Assembly (NCBI RefSeq): GCF_900141845.1
Contig: NZ_FQZB01000010.1
Coordinates: forward strand, 1-64,000
DNA: 64,000 nt
Direction: 5' to 3'
Origin: Clostridium cavendishii DSM 21758
Lineage (GTDB): Bacteria; Bacillota; Clostridia; Clostridiales; Clostridiaceae
Position numbers and translations under genes: made by a program. The notes under the pieces are model-generated. The model worked only from the letters and a program-made list of their open reading frames with translations, was not told where the DNA came from and ran no database searches. Position 1 is the stretch's first letter. Each line of letters starts with the position of its first letter. This document shows, piece after piece, positions 49,757-58,322 of the stretch.

Positions 49757-51442
49757 TTATTCTCCAAGGAATGTAATATTAATCATTTCCTCAACTGTAG
49801 TTATACCTTCTAATACAAGCTCCCTACATCTCATTGACAATGTTTTCATGCCTTTCTTCACCGCTAAGTCCTTAATCTTATCAGAGTTTTGAGTGTGTAA
49901 AATAAGTTCTCTTAACTCTCTATCTACTTCCATTATTTCATATACACCACGTCTACCTTTATAGCCACTTTTATTGCAATATACGCACCCTTCACCTTTA
50001 TAAACTGTAAGAGGCTTGTCCTCGGCTACTCCCATAACCCTTTTTTCATAAGCAGTTGCTTCATGAGCCACTTTGCAGTTAGGGCAAATTTTTCTTACAA
50101 GTCTTTGTGCTACAATGCCTGAAACAGCTGTAGATACTAAATATGCTTCTATCCCCATATCCACAAGTCTTACCATAGATGCTGGAGCATCATTTGTATG
50201 AAGTGTACTTAACACTAAGTGACCTGTGATAGATGCTCTTACTGCTATTTGAGCAGTTTCATTGTCTCTTATTTCACCTATCATTACTATATCAGGGTCT
50301 TGTCTAAGTATTGATCTTAACCCTGATGCAAAGGTAAGCCCTGCTTTGTTGTTTACTGTTACTTGATTTATTCCTTCTAAAGAATACTCTACTGGGTCTT
50401 CTACTGTAATTATATTCTTGTCTTCTTTGTTTAATTCACTTAATATAGTATAAAGTGTAGTAGATTTACCACTTCCTGTAGGTCCTGTAACAAGTATTAT
50501 TCCATATGGACTTTTTATAATATTATCTATTTTTTGTAGCTCTTCTTCCGTAAATCCTAAATCCTTTTTATCTACCTTATAGTTGTCCTTGTCTAGAACT
50601 CTGATTACCACCTTCTCACCAGTTATAAGTGGAAGGATGGAAACTCTCATGTCTACAGCTTTATCTCCTATGTTAGTCATTACTCTACCATCCTGTGGTA
50701 TCCTTTTTTCTGCTATATTAAGATTAGCTAATATCTTAATTCTTGTAACTAAAGCACCTAGAGCATCACGATTTAAAGTTGATACAGTTTGAAGTTGTCC
50801 ATCTACTCTATATCTTATTCTGATATAATTCTCGTAAGGCTCTATATGTATATCTGAAGCACCTTGTTCAATTGCATTTTTAAACAAGTACTCAACCATC
50901 TTTACTGCTGGTGCATTCTTAATGTCATCTATTTCTTCTTCTTCTTCCTCTTCTTTAGCAGTATGCATTTTTTCCTTAGACAATTCTTCAGCTGCATTTA
51001 TTACATTTTCACCAGAATAATACCTCTCAGTAGCTTGTGTTATCTCTTCCTTAGTAGCTATATAAGCCTTTACCTGAAGTCCAGTTGAAATTCCCACATC
51101 ATCTATAGCAAAAATATTTAAGGGATCAGCTACAGCTATTTTTATAATATTTTCTTCTATTTCATAAGGAAATAAATCATGTTTCTTACACATGGCTTGA
51201 GGAATAAGTCTTACAGCCCTTTTGTCCACAACTATCATATCTAATTGAACACGTTCTATACCTAACTGCTTTTCTAAAACATTTATAATATCTTCATGGG
51301 TTACAAGACCCTCTTCAACTAAAATCTCACCTAATTTTTTCCCTTCTACTCTTTGTCTTTTAAGAGCTTTTTGAAGTTGAGGCAAGTTTATTTTCTTTTC
51401 TTCTACTAGTAAATCACCTAAACGCTTTTTTCTAATACTCAT
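49757..51442 (-). CDS. pilB: Type IV pilus extension ATPase PilB with MshEN domain
   Basis: The 561-aa hexameric ATPase drives pilus extension. Residues 7-60 contain the tandem MshEN c-di-GMP motif: RLGDLLVEEKKINLPQLQKA and KLGEILVEEGLVTHEDIINV, each ending in a Gln (KRQ, EKQ). C. perfringens PilB2 has been reported to bind c-di-GMP by this module. The motor part shows Walker A GPTGSGKSTT, the Asp box, Walker B DPDIVMIGEIRD, the His box TGHLVLSTLHTND, and the zinc motif CPNC ... CVYC. No retraction ATPase PilT is found in the window. Confidence 0.94.
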   Translation of the reverse strand: MSIRKKRLGDLLVEEKKINLPQLQKALKRQRVEGKKLGEILVEEGLVTHEDIINVLEKQLGIERVQLDMIVVDKRAVRLIPQAMCKKHDLFPYEIEENIIKIAVADPLNIFAIDDVGISTGLQVKAYIATKEEITQATERYYSGENVINAAEELSKEKMHTAKEEEEEEEIDDIKNAPAVKMVEYLFKNAIEQGASDIHIEPYENYIRIRYRVDGQLQTVSTLNRDALGALVTRIKILANLNIAEKRIPQDGRVMTNIGDKAVDMRVSILPLITGEKVVIRVLDKDNYKVDKKDLGFTEEELQKIDNIIKSPYGIILVTGPTGSGKSTTLYTILSELNKEDKNIITVEDPVEYSLEGINQVTVNNKAGLTFASGLRSILRQDPDIVMIGEIRDNETAQIAVRASITGHLVLSTLHTNDAPASMVRLVDMGIEAYLVSTAVSGIVAQRLVRKICPNCKVAHEATAYEKRVMGVAEDKPLTVYKGEGCVYCNKSGYKGRRGVYEIMEVDRELRELILHTQNSDKIKDLAVKKGMKTLSMRCRELVLEGITTVEEMINITFLGE

Positions 51443-51584
51443 AAGTCACATTGCTCCTTACTCATAATCTAGTAATACCAAGTTATACCTTTCTATACTT
51501 AAAGTATATCAATCAAATACCTTATTTACAATAAATTCATTATTTTATTTTTTTTCACTTATCGACATTTATTTACCATATTTA

Positions 51585-52337
51585 TCATAAAAGAAATGAA
51601 TAATACTTTTCTATTATTGTTGACCCTATAAAAATAGCTAGTAAAAATCCCATTCCTATATAAGGTCCAAAAGGTATATAATCTTTTTTTGATTTTATTT
51701 TTAACAGTACTAAAATTACTCCAATAATGCCACCCAAAATAAACGAGGTTAATATCATAAATATTGTTAACTTCCATCCTAGAAATAAACTACCTATTAA
51801 TGCAATATCCAAATCTCCAGCACCCATTCCACATATTAAATAAACTATTATTCCAAAAGTAATTCCTGCAATAAGTACTGCTATTAAATAGTTTTTAAAA
51901 TCTCCATTATATTTAAATATTTCAATAGCATCGAAGATAACAGCTACCCCTATACCAAAATGAGTTACTTCTTGATATACATCTGTAGTATCAAAATCTA
52001 TTAATGATATTACTATCATTATAGAAGCGGCTAATATATATTTTACTGTTATTAGTGCAAGTCCATATTTTTCATAAATAGCTAAGAATACAATACCTGT
52101 AAATAATTCTACTAATAGATATCTTATAGAAACTTTCTCTTTACAATATCTACATCTCCCTTTTAAAAACAAATAACTAAATATAGGTACTAAGTCTTTA
52201 GCTGCTAATTTATGATTACAACTACCACAATGTGATGGTGGAGATACTATAGATTCTTCATTTGGTATTCTATAAATACATACATTTAAAAAACTTCCTA
52301 TTACTACTCCAATTATAAATATAAAAATATCTATCAT
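51585..52337 (-). CDS. pilD: Prepilin peptidase PilD
   Basis: A 250-aa polytopic aspartic protease that cleaves and N-methylates prepilins. The cytosolic loop has two CxxC pairs (Cys37/Cys40 and Cys62/Cys65), as in bifunctional enzymes. The catalytic aspartates lie in the SLIDFDTTDVYQE loop and in GMGAGDLDIALIG (the GxGD motif). About seven membrane segments are visible. GGAGGAAGGAC precedes the ATG. It is the first gene of the operon and 142 bases before pilB. Confidence 0.92.
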   Translation of the reverse strand: MIDIFIFIIGVVIGSFLNVCIYRIPNEESIVSPPSHCGSCNHKLAAKDLVPIFSYLFLKGRCRYCKEKVSIRYLLVELFTGIVFLAIYEKYGLALITVKYILAASIMIVISLIDFDTTDVYQEVTHFGIGVAVIFDAIEIFKYNGDFKNYLIAVLIAGITFGIIVYLICGMGAGDLDIALIGSLFLGWKLTIFMILTSFILGGIIGVILVLLKIKSKKDYIPFGPYIGMGFLLAIFIGSTIIEKYYSFLL

Positions 52338-52547
52338 TGTCCTTCCTCCACATTTAATATATGTCTTTAAATTTTCATTATTACATATTTAAAGTAATCT
52401 CTTGATTTCAACATTAAAAAATTAAAATAAGATTAAATTTTAATTCTATAGCCAAATATTTTTCGCAAAATTTCCTTTACATACAATTATCTTATAATTA
52501 ATGAAAATTTTTCATATTCTTATCAATTATATTATGTATTCTAAAAC

Positions 52548-52581
52548 AAAAAAAAGCAAGGCTATAGCCTTACTTTTTTTG
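52548..52581 (-). terminator. Terminator of groES-groEL
   Basis: The core AAGGCTATAGCCTT with surrounding AAAAAAAG/CTTTTTTT forms a strong hairpin about 40 bases beyond the groEL stop on the minus strand. It works in either direction. Confidence 0.9.
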
Positions 52582-52617
52582 TTAAATTTTTTATTTAATT
52601 AAATTTAAATTTTGATT

Positions 52618-54249
52618 TTAGTACATTCCATCCATTCCCATTCCCATACCTGGAGCTCCTGGCATTGGAGGATTCTTTTCTGGAATATCAACTACTGCTG
52701 CTTCTGTAGTTAAGAAAGTTGATGCTACTGATGCTGCATTTTGAAGTGCTGATCTAGTAACCTTAGTTGGATCTACTATACCAACCTTTAACATATTTAC
52801 ATATTGACCATGAAGGGCATCATATCCCATACCTGCTTCACTATTTCTAACTTTTTCTATTATAACTGAACCTTCTGCTCCAGCATTGTAAGCTATTTGT
52901 CTCATAGGTTCTTCTAGCGATCTTACTATTATATTTATACCAACTTGAGTATCTGCTACGTCTGAAGTTAATTTAGCTACTTCATTTATAACACTAACAT
53001 AAGCAGTTCCACCACCTGGTACTATACCTTCTTCTACTGCTGCCTTTGTAGCTGCTAGAGCATCTTCTATTCTTAATTTTCTTTCTTTAAGTTCTGTTTC
53101 AGTAGCTGCTCCTACTTTTATAACTGCAACTCCACCAGCAAGTTTTGCTAATCTTTCTTGAAGCTTTTCTTTATCAAATTCTGATGTAGTTTCTTCTAAT
53201 TGAGTTCTTATTTGGTGGACTCTATCGTGAATTGCTTTAGAGTCTCCTTTACCATTTACTATAGTAGTACTTTCTTTACCTATTTTAATGCTTTCGGCTT
53301 GACCTAACATATCTATAGTAGCTTCTTTTAAGTCTCTTCCTAACTCTTCTGATATTACAGTACCACCTGTAAGTATAGCTATATCTTGAAGCATTTCTTT
53401 TCTTCTATCTCCAAATCCTGGTGCTTTTACAGCTACGCAAGTAAATGTTCCTCTTAATTTATTTACAACTAAAGTTGCAACAGCTTCGCCTTCTACATCT
53501 TCAGCTATTATTAACAACTTTTTACCTGCTTGAACTATTTGCTCAAGTATTGGAAGTATTTCTTGGATATTTGATATCTTTTTATCTGTTATTAAGATAT
53601 ATGGATTATCTAATACTGCCTCCATTTTTTCTGTATCTGTAACCATGTAAGGTGATACATATCCTCTATCAAATTGCATACCTTCAACTACATCAAGTTC
53701 AGTTCCCATGGATTTTGATTCTTCAACAGTTATAACACCTTCATTACCAACTTTCTTCATAGCGTCTGCTATAAGTTTACCTATAGTATCATCTGAAGCT
53801 GATATAGCAGCAACTCTAGCTATATCTTCTGAACCTGCTACTGGTTTTGATATTTTCTTTATTTCTTCTACTGCTTTATCTACTGCTTGATTTATACCAG
53901 TTCTAATTAACATTGGGTTAGCACCAGCAGTCACATTTTTTAATCCTTCTCTTATTATAGCTTGAGCTAAAAGTGTAGCTGTAGTTGTTCCATCTCCTGC
54001 TACATCATTAGTTTTAGTTGCAACTTCTTTTACAAGTTGTGCTCCCATGTTTTCATAGGCATCTTCAAGTTCTATTTCTCTAGCTATAGATACACCATCA
54101 TTTGTTATAAGTGGTGATCCAAACTTTTTATCTAAAACTACGTTTCTTCCTTTAGGTCCTAAAGTAACCTTTACTGTATCAGCAAGCTTATCAACACCTG
54201 CTTGCATTGCTCTTCTTGCTTCTTCTCCAAACATAATTGTTTTTGCCAT
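52618..54249 (-). CDS. groEL: 60 kDa chaperonin GroEL
   Basis: GroEL forms a double-ring chamber that folds proteins with GroES. The 543-aa length is normal. Marks: VKVTLGPKGRNVVLDKKFGSP, NDGVSIAREIELEDAYENMG, NDVAGDGTTTATLLAQAI (nucleotide site), the signature AAVEEGIVPGGGTAY and the Gly/Met-rich tail PMPGAPGMGMGMDGMY. It lies 16 bases after groES. It is controlled by the CIRCE element upstream of groES, hence by HrcA. Confidence 0.98.
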   Translation of the reverse strand: MAKTIMFGEEARRAMQAGVDKLADTVKVTLGPKGRNVVLDKKFGSPLITNDGVSIAREIELEDAYENMGAQLVKEVATKTNDVAGDGTTTATLLAQAIIREGLKNVTAGANPMLIRTGINQAVDKAVEEIKKISKPVAGSEDIARVAAISASDDTIGKLIADAMKKVGNEGVITVEESKSMGTELDVVEGMQFDRGYVSPYMVTDTEKMEAVLDNPYILITDKKISNIQEILPILEQIVQAGKKLLIIAEDVEGEAVATLVVNKLRGTFTCVAVKAPGFGDRRKEMLQDIAILTGGTVISEELGRDLKEATIDMLGQAESIKIGKESTTIVNGKGDSKAIHDRVHQIRTQLEETTSEFDKEKLQERLAKLAGGVAVIKVGAATETELKERKLRIEDALAATKAAVEEGIVPGGGTAYVSVINEVAKLTSDVADTQVGINIIVRSLEEPMRQIAYNAGAEGSVIIEKVRNSEAGMGYDALHGQYVNMLKVGIVDPTKVTRSALQNAASVASTFLTTEAAVVDIPEKNPPMPGAPGMGMGMDGMY

Positions 54250-54265
54250 AATTAAAACCTCCCTC

Positions 54266-54550
54266 TTATTCTACTATTGCTAAAATATCATCTTGCTTTA
54301 AAATTACGTATTCTACACCATCAAATTTAACTTCTGTTCCTGCATATTTTGAGAATAGAACTTTATCTTTAACTTTAACTTCCATTTCTATCCTCTTGCC
54401 ATCTACTATAGCACCAGGTCCTACTGCTACTACTTCTGCTTCTTGTGGTCTTTCCTTTGCTGTACCTGTAAGCACTATACCACTTTTAGTGGTTTCTTCT
54501 GCTTCTAACCTTTTAATTACTACTCTGTCTCCAAGTGGTTTAATATTCAT
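54266..54550 (-). CDS. groES: 10 kDa chaperonin GroES
   Basis: The 94-aa cochaperonin lid: MNIKPLGDRVVIKRLEAEE at the start, a mobile loop EETTKSGIVLTGTAKERPQE, and VLFSKYAGTEVKFDGVEYVIL near the end. GGAGG precedes the ATG. First gene of the heat-shock operon. Confidence 0.98.
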   Translation of the reverse strand: MNIKPLGDRVVIKRLEAEETTKSGIVLTGTAKERPQEAEVVAVGPGAIVDGKRIEMEVKVKDKVLFSKYAGTEVKFDGVEYVILKQDDILAIVE

Positions 54551-54603
54551 AAGTAAAAACCTCCTTTAAATTAAAGCTATATTTATATATTATTTTCATT
54601 TTG

Positions 54604-54630
54604 TTAGCACTCATTAATAAAGAGTGCTAA
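54604..54630. promoter_or_regulatory. CIRCE operator
   Basis: TTAGCACTC-N9-GAGTGCTAA is a perfect match to the HrcA-binding CIRCE inverted repeat, in the leader of groES. Heat releases HrcA and raises transcription. Confidence 0.97.
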
Positions 54631-54640
54631 TACAATTATT

Positions 54641-54669
54641 ATAATAGCCAAAACATGGATTTAATTCAA
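54641..54669 (-). promoter_or_regulatory. Predicted groES promoter
   Basis: TTGAAT (54664-54669) and TATTAT (54641-54646) on the minus strand lie 17 bases apart, with CIRCE immediately downstream. The remainder of 54551-54868 is AT-rich and shows no gene. Confidence 0.65.
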
Positions 54670-54868
54670 CTAGAATAACAAATTTATTTTTCTTTTTTTA
54701 GGCCAATAATTGCTATTGAATGAAAATATTATCCGCTCTCTTAAGTTTACTCTATTTTTTTAATTTTTTCACTATTTTTTACTAATTGTTAATTATTAGA
54801 GTTTGAAATTTGGTCAATAATAATATAGGATATATTTATATTTTTGCCAAGAAAGGATTTTTTAATTA

Positions 54869-55510
54869 ATGAAAAACTTAAAAATTTTTGTAAGTTCAAT
54901 ATTAATATTCTTATTCTCCTTAGGGGTTATTGTCATTTCAGTATTAAACTTAACACCTATATATGGTTTTTTTATAAGATATTATAATTTAGAAGCAGCT
55001 ACTGGTTTATCTTCTTTACAGCTTAAACAAGAATTTAAAACCTTAATAAATTATTTACAATCTCCTTTTATACATAATTTAAAATTTTCTTATTTTTCTA
55101 TGTCTAAACGAGGGCAAATTCATTTTAGTGATGTAAAAAATATCTTTATATTTATATATAGCCTATTAATCTTGATTTTAGTAATAAAAATTTTCTTTAT
55201 CTTAAAATCTAGAAAAAAATTAATAACTAAGAATTATAAAAGTTTTAATTATTTCTTTTATATAACTCTTTGTTTTACCTTAACCTTAATCACTTTTACG
55301 TTTTTTGACTTCACCGAACTTTTTTATGCTTTTCATAGACTTTTATTTTCAAATAACTATTGGATATTTGATCCTTCAACAGACCCTATAATACTAGCCC
55401 TACCTGAAGATGTTTTTATGAACTATGGTTTAATTATAATCTCCACTTTATTATGTGAAGCTATAGTTCTTAAAATTATCTACATAAAGAAAAAAGTACT
55501 CATTAATTAA
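54869..55510 (+). CDS. TIGR01906/DUF1461 integral membrane protein
   Basis: This 213-aa membrane protein has about four hydrophobic helices (residues 6-28, 87-110, 122-145, 185-205). Family-typical parts are LINYLQSPFIHNLKFSYFSM, SKRGQIHFSDVKNIF and the late FHRLLFSNNYWIFDPSTDPI followed by LPEDVFM. No function is established for this family. AAGAAAGGA lies upstream of the ATG. It is a single gene with its own terminator. Confidence 0.8.
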   Translation: MKNLKIFVSSILIFLFSLGVIVISVLNLTPIYGFFIRYYNLEAATGLSSLQLKQEFKTLINYLQSPFIHNLKFSYFSMSKRGQIHFSDVKNIFIFIYSLLILILVIKIFFILKSRKKLITKNYKSFNYFFYITLCFTLTLITFTFFDFTELFYAFHRLLFSNNYWIFDPSTDPIILALPEDVFMNYGLIIISTLLCEAIVLKIIYIKKKVLIN

Positions 55511-55524
55511 CGAGTACTTTTTTT
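55490..55524 (+). terminator. Terminator of the DUF1461 gene
   Basis: AAAAAGTACTC pairs with GAGTACTTTTT around an AT loop and is followed by T residues. The stem overlaps the last codons and the stop. Confidence 0.9.
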
Positions 55525-55656
55525 ACCATTCATATTATAACTCATATAATTTTAGTTAAAACTAAAAAGCTTTCACATATTACTTCATATGGTATTCATA
55601 GAAAGTGACTTATTCCATTTGTTTAAGTGTACAGAAGGAACTATTGATTCTAAAAA

Positions 55657-57150
55657 TTACTTTCTATCAAGATTAATTTTTTCAAACTCCTCAAGCGCTT
55701 CATTCTCTATTACTGCCTTTTTAGTAGCCTCTGAATTTTGTTTAATAAATATATTCTTTGCTCTCATAGCCGATGTTACTGTACCTGCACCATTTATACA
55801 ACCACCATCACACATCATACCTTCTATAAAATTACCTGGTAGTTTCTTCACTTTTGCTAGAGTCATACATTTCTTGATTTCTACCCCAGAAGCTTTTACT
55901 GGCTTAAATTCTAATTTAATATTTTCTGAGCTTGTATAATTCTTTATAGCTTCTGTTAATCCACCATGAGCACCAAAGCCTCTTCCAAATATTGAAGCAT
56001 CATTTACTTCACATGGTTCTATATTTGCTGTTTCTATATTAAAAGCATCTAATAAAGCTAAAAGTTCCTCAAAAGTTATTACATAATCTACTGCATCTTT
56101 AATTGCTTCTTTTACAGCTTCCGATTTTTTGGCTGTACATGGTCCTATAAATACGACCTTCGAATCTTTGTGCTTAGCTTTTATATACCTTGCTGTAGCT
56201 ATCATCGGTGACACTGAATTTGATATATTTTTAATTTCACTTGGATATTTCTTTTCTATATATGATAAAAAGCCTGGACAACAAGAATTTGTCATATACT
56301 TTTCGCCATTTTCTATTCTTTCTATAAATTCTTTACTCTCATGAACTGTTACAGCATCAGCACCACAAGCAGCTTCTACCATATCTTTAAAACCTAAACT
56401 TAATAGTGCTGCTTTTATTTGTCCATAACTAACATTATTACCAAATTGACCTACTATTGCTGGCGCTACAACTGCATATATATTTTCTTTTTTCTCTAAA
56501 GCGGCTGCTACTGGAACTATTAAGCTTCTGTCTGATATAGCTCCAAAAGGGCAAGCCGACATACATCTACCACAATTAACACACTCTTCTTCTTTTATCA
56601 TTGCCTTTCTACTATCTGTATCGACATCCAAAGCACCAGTAGGACAAGATATCTTACAAGGTCTCATAACTTCTGATACAGCATCATAAGGACATGCTTT
56701 TTTACACATACCACATTCTTTACAAAGTTCTTGATTTATATAAGCTCTTCCCCCTATGTAAGTAATAGCATTTGCAGGACACGCCTCCTTGCATCTATGT
56801 GCTAAACATCCCCTACAGGCTTCTGTTACTACGAATTTATTAATTGGACATCTATCACAAGCCGCATCTATAACATATATTATTTGCTCATGATCCTTTA
56901 TATCTTTAAGGTTAACTTCCTTGTTATCACCATCTGCCAAAAATCCTGCTGCAAGCTTTGCTCTTTCTATAACTATAGCTCTTTCTTTATAGACACAACA
57001 TCTATATTCTGCCTTATCCCCTTTTATTATTTCATAAGGAATCTTCTCAAGTTCATCTAAAGTAACCTTATCTTCTCTTGCAAGTATAGCAACACTTTTT
57101 AAAACCTCATGTTTTAATTTTTTTAATTGTGTTTCAAATTGAAAGTTCAT
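55657..57150 (-). CDS. Monomeric [FeFe] hydrogenase, group B-like
   Basis: This 497-aa cytosolic iron-sulfur protein has several ferredoxin-type clusters in the first half (CKECGMCKKACPYDA, CVNCGRCMSACPFGA, with additional CDRCPIN and CRGCLAHRCKEACPANA) and an H-cluster domain. The three H-cluster cysteine motifs read TNSCCPGFLSY, IGPCTAKKSE and EGMMCDGGCINGAG. They correspond to L1, L2 and L3 but with deviations typical of group B enzymes (for example CpIII). It should reduce protons or oxidise H2 with ferredoxin as partner. The maturation genes hydEFG are not in this window. Confidence 0.82.
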   Translation of the reverse strand: MNFQFETQLKKLKHEVLKSVAILAREDKVTLDELEKIPYEIIKGDKAEYRCCVYKERAIVIERAKLAAGFLADGDNKEVNLKDIKDHEQIIYVIDAACDRCPINKFVVTEACRGCLAHRCKEACPANAITYIGGRAYINQELCKECGMCKKACPYDAVSEVMRPCKISCPTGALDVDTDSRKAMIKEEECVNCGRCMSACPFGAISDRSLIVPVAAALEKKENIYAVVAPAIVGQFGNNVSYGQIKAALLSLGFKDMVEAACGADAVTVHESKEFIERIENGEKYMTNSCCPGFLSYIEKKYPSEIKNISNSVSPMIATARYIKAKHKDSKVVFIGPCTAKKSEAVKEAIKDAVDYVITFEELLALLDAFNIETANIEPCEVNDASIFGRGFGAHGGLTEAIKNYTSSENIKLEFKPVKASGVEIKKCMTLAKVKKLPGNFIEGMMCDGGCINGAGTVTSAMRAKNIFIKQNSEATKKAVIENEALEEFEKINLDRK

Positions 57151-57250
57151 AAATATCTCCCCTCATCCCCAATATTTTACCATTAAATTATAACACAACT
57201 TTTTTAAATTTATAACGTCAATTTAATCAAAATTATTACATTTTTCGAGG

Positions 57251-58195
57251 TTAAACCTTTATATTTTTTTCTCTTGCATAATAGAAAAGATATTGTTGAG
57301 CACAGCCTGATAACTCTTTAAATTTATCTCTTGCAAAAATTCTTATTTTATTCAATGATACATCTGGGGCTAAATAGAAATGCTGCATAGCTCTCTTAAC
57401 CCATACATCCACTGGAAAACTTGAATGTTTCTCCATGGAGAATAGCATTATACAATCAGCAACTTTAGCTCCTACTCCCATAAATTTTTGGAGTGCCACA
57501 TGACAATCATCATCACTTAAATTATATATATATTCTAAATCATAATTTAATCTTTCATCACTAGCTCTTAATGATTCTATCTCCTCTTTAGATTTACCTT
57601 GCTTTAAATTATTACATTCATAAATTTTAGCCACAGTATCATAAATATATTTACTTCTAAAGGATGCTCCTGTTTCTCTTATTTCATCTACAGTTACTTT
57701 TGAAAACTCTTCTTCTGTTGGAAAAGCATAATATTTTTTCCCCTTATACTCTATTTCTTTTCCCCATTTCTCACTTATCTTCTTAATAGTTTTTGAGATT
57801 ACAGGTATAGAATTTCTTGCTGATATAATAAAAGATATCACAAGTTCAAAGGGTTCTTGATTAAGTATCCTTATTCCATAACCATATTCTACAGCCTTTT
57901 TTAATAACTCATCCTTTGATAATTCTTCTTTTATCTCATTATAATCTCTTGCTAAATCAAAATACTTAAACCAAATATTTTCAAAGTCTTCTTTGTTAGT
58001 ATTATGTATTATAACATCGTTATCTTTTTGTTCTAGTTCTAATACCTTACCATAAGCCACACCTATGTAATTCCCATTGTCTTGTTTTTCCCATCTAAAG
58101 CATTGACCACATTCAAAGGTTTGTTTTATATTAAAACTTGTTGCATTTTTTATAATAACCTTATCTTCGCAGTATTCTATCTTTTCAAAATCCAT
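57251..58195 (-). CDS. 8-oxoguanine DNA glycosylase/AP lyase (OGG1-type)
   Basis: This 314-aa base-excision enzyme has an N-terminal OGG-type domain (NIKQTFECGQCFRWEKQDNGNYIGVA) and a HhH-GPD domain with LQKFMGVGAKVADCIML, where the Lys acts as catalytic nucleophile, and FPVDVWVKRAM with the catalytic Asp. RILNQEPFELVISFIISARNSI is the substrate-proximal stretch. It removes 8-oxoguanine from DNA. Start ATG at 58195 follows AGGTGG; GTG at 58204 is inside this site. Confidence 0.88.
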   Translation of the reverse strand: MDFEKIEYCEDKVIIKNATSFNIKQTFECGQCFRWEKQDNGNYIGVAYGKVLELEQKDNDVIIHNTNKEDFENIWFKYFDLARDYNEIKEELSKDELLKKAVEYGYGIRILNQEPFELVISFIISARNSIPVISKTIKKISEKWGKEIEYKGKKYYAFPTEEEFSKVTVDEIRETGASFRSKYIYDTVAKIYECNNLKQGKSKEEIESLRASDERLNYDLEYIYNLSDDDCHVALQKFMGVGAKVADCIMLFSMEKHSSFPVDVWVKRAMQHFYLAPDVSLNKIRIFARDKFKELSGCAQQYLFYYAREKNIKV

Positions 58196-58284
58196 TTCTA
58201 CCACCTAATTTCTTTATATTTTCTTCTATATTTAATTTTATCAGATAATAAATATTAGTAAATATTAATTTCAAATTAAACATA

Positions 58285-58316
58285 AAAAGTTCACAGTTTA
58301 TTCTGTGAACTTTTTA
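58285..58316 (-). terminator. Terminator of the nfnAB operon
   Basis: AAAAAGTTCACAG pairs perfectly with CTGTGAACTTTTT around a six-base loop, seven bases beyond the nfnB stop. Confidence 0.93.
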
Positions 58317-58322
58317 TGTTTT

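Noticed and set aside
51443..51584. Search for a c-di-GMP riboswitch before pilB
   Set aside because: No conserved aptamer core is visible; the only c-di-GMP link is the MshEN domain.
51559..51777. 72-codon frame overlapping pilD
   Set aside because: Shadow of pilD in another frame, low-complexity composition.
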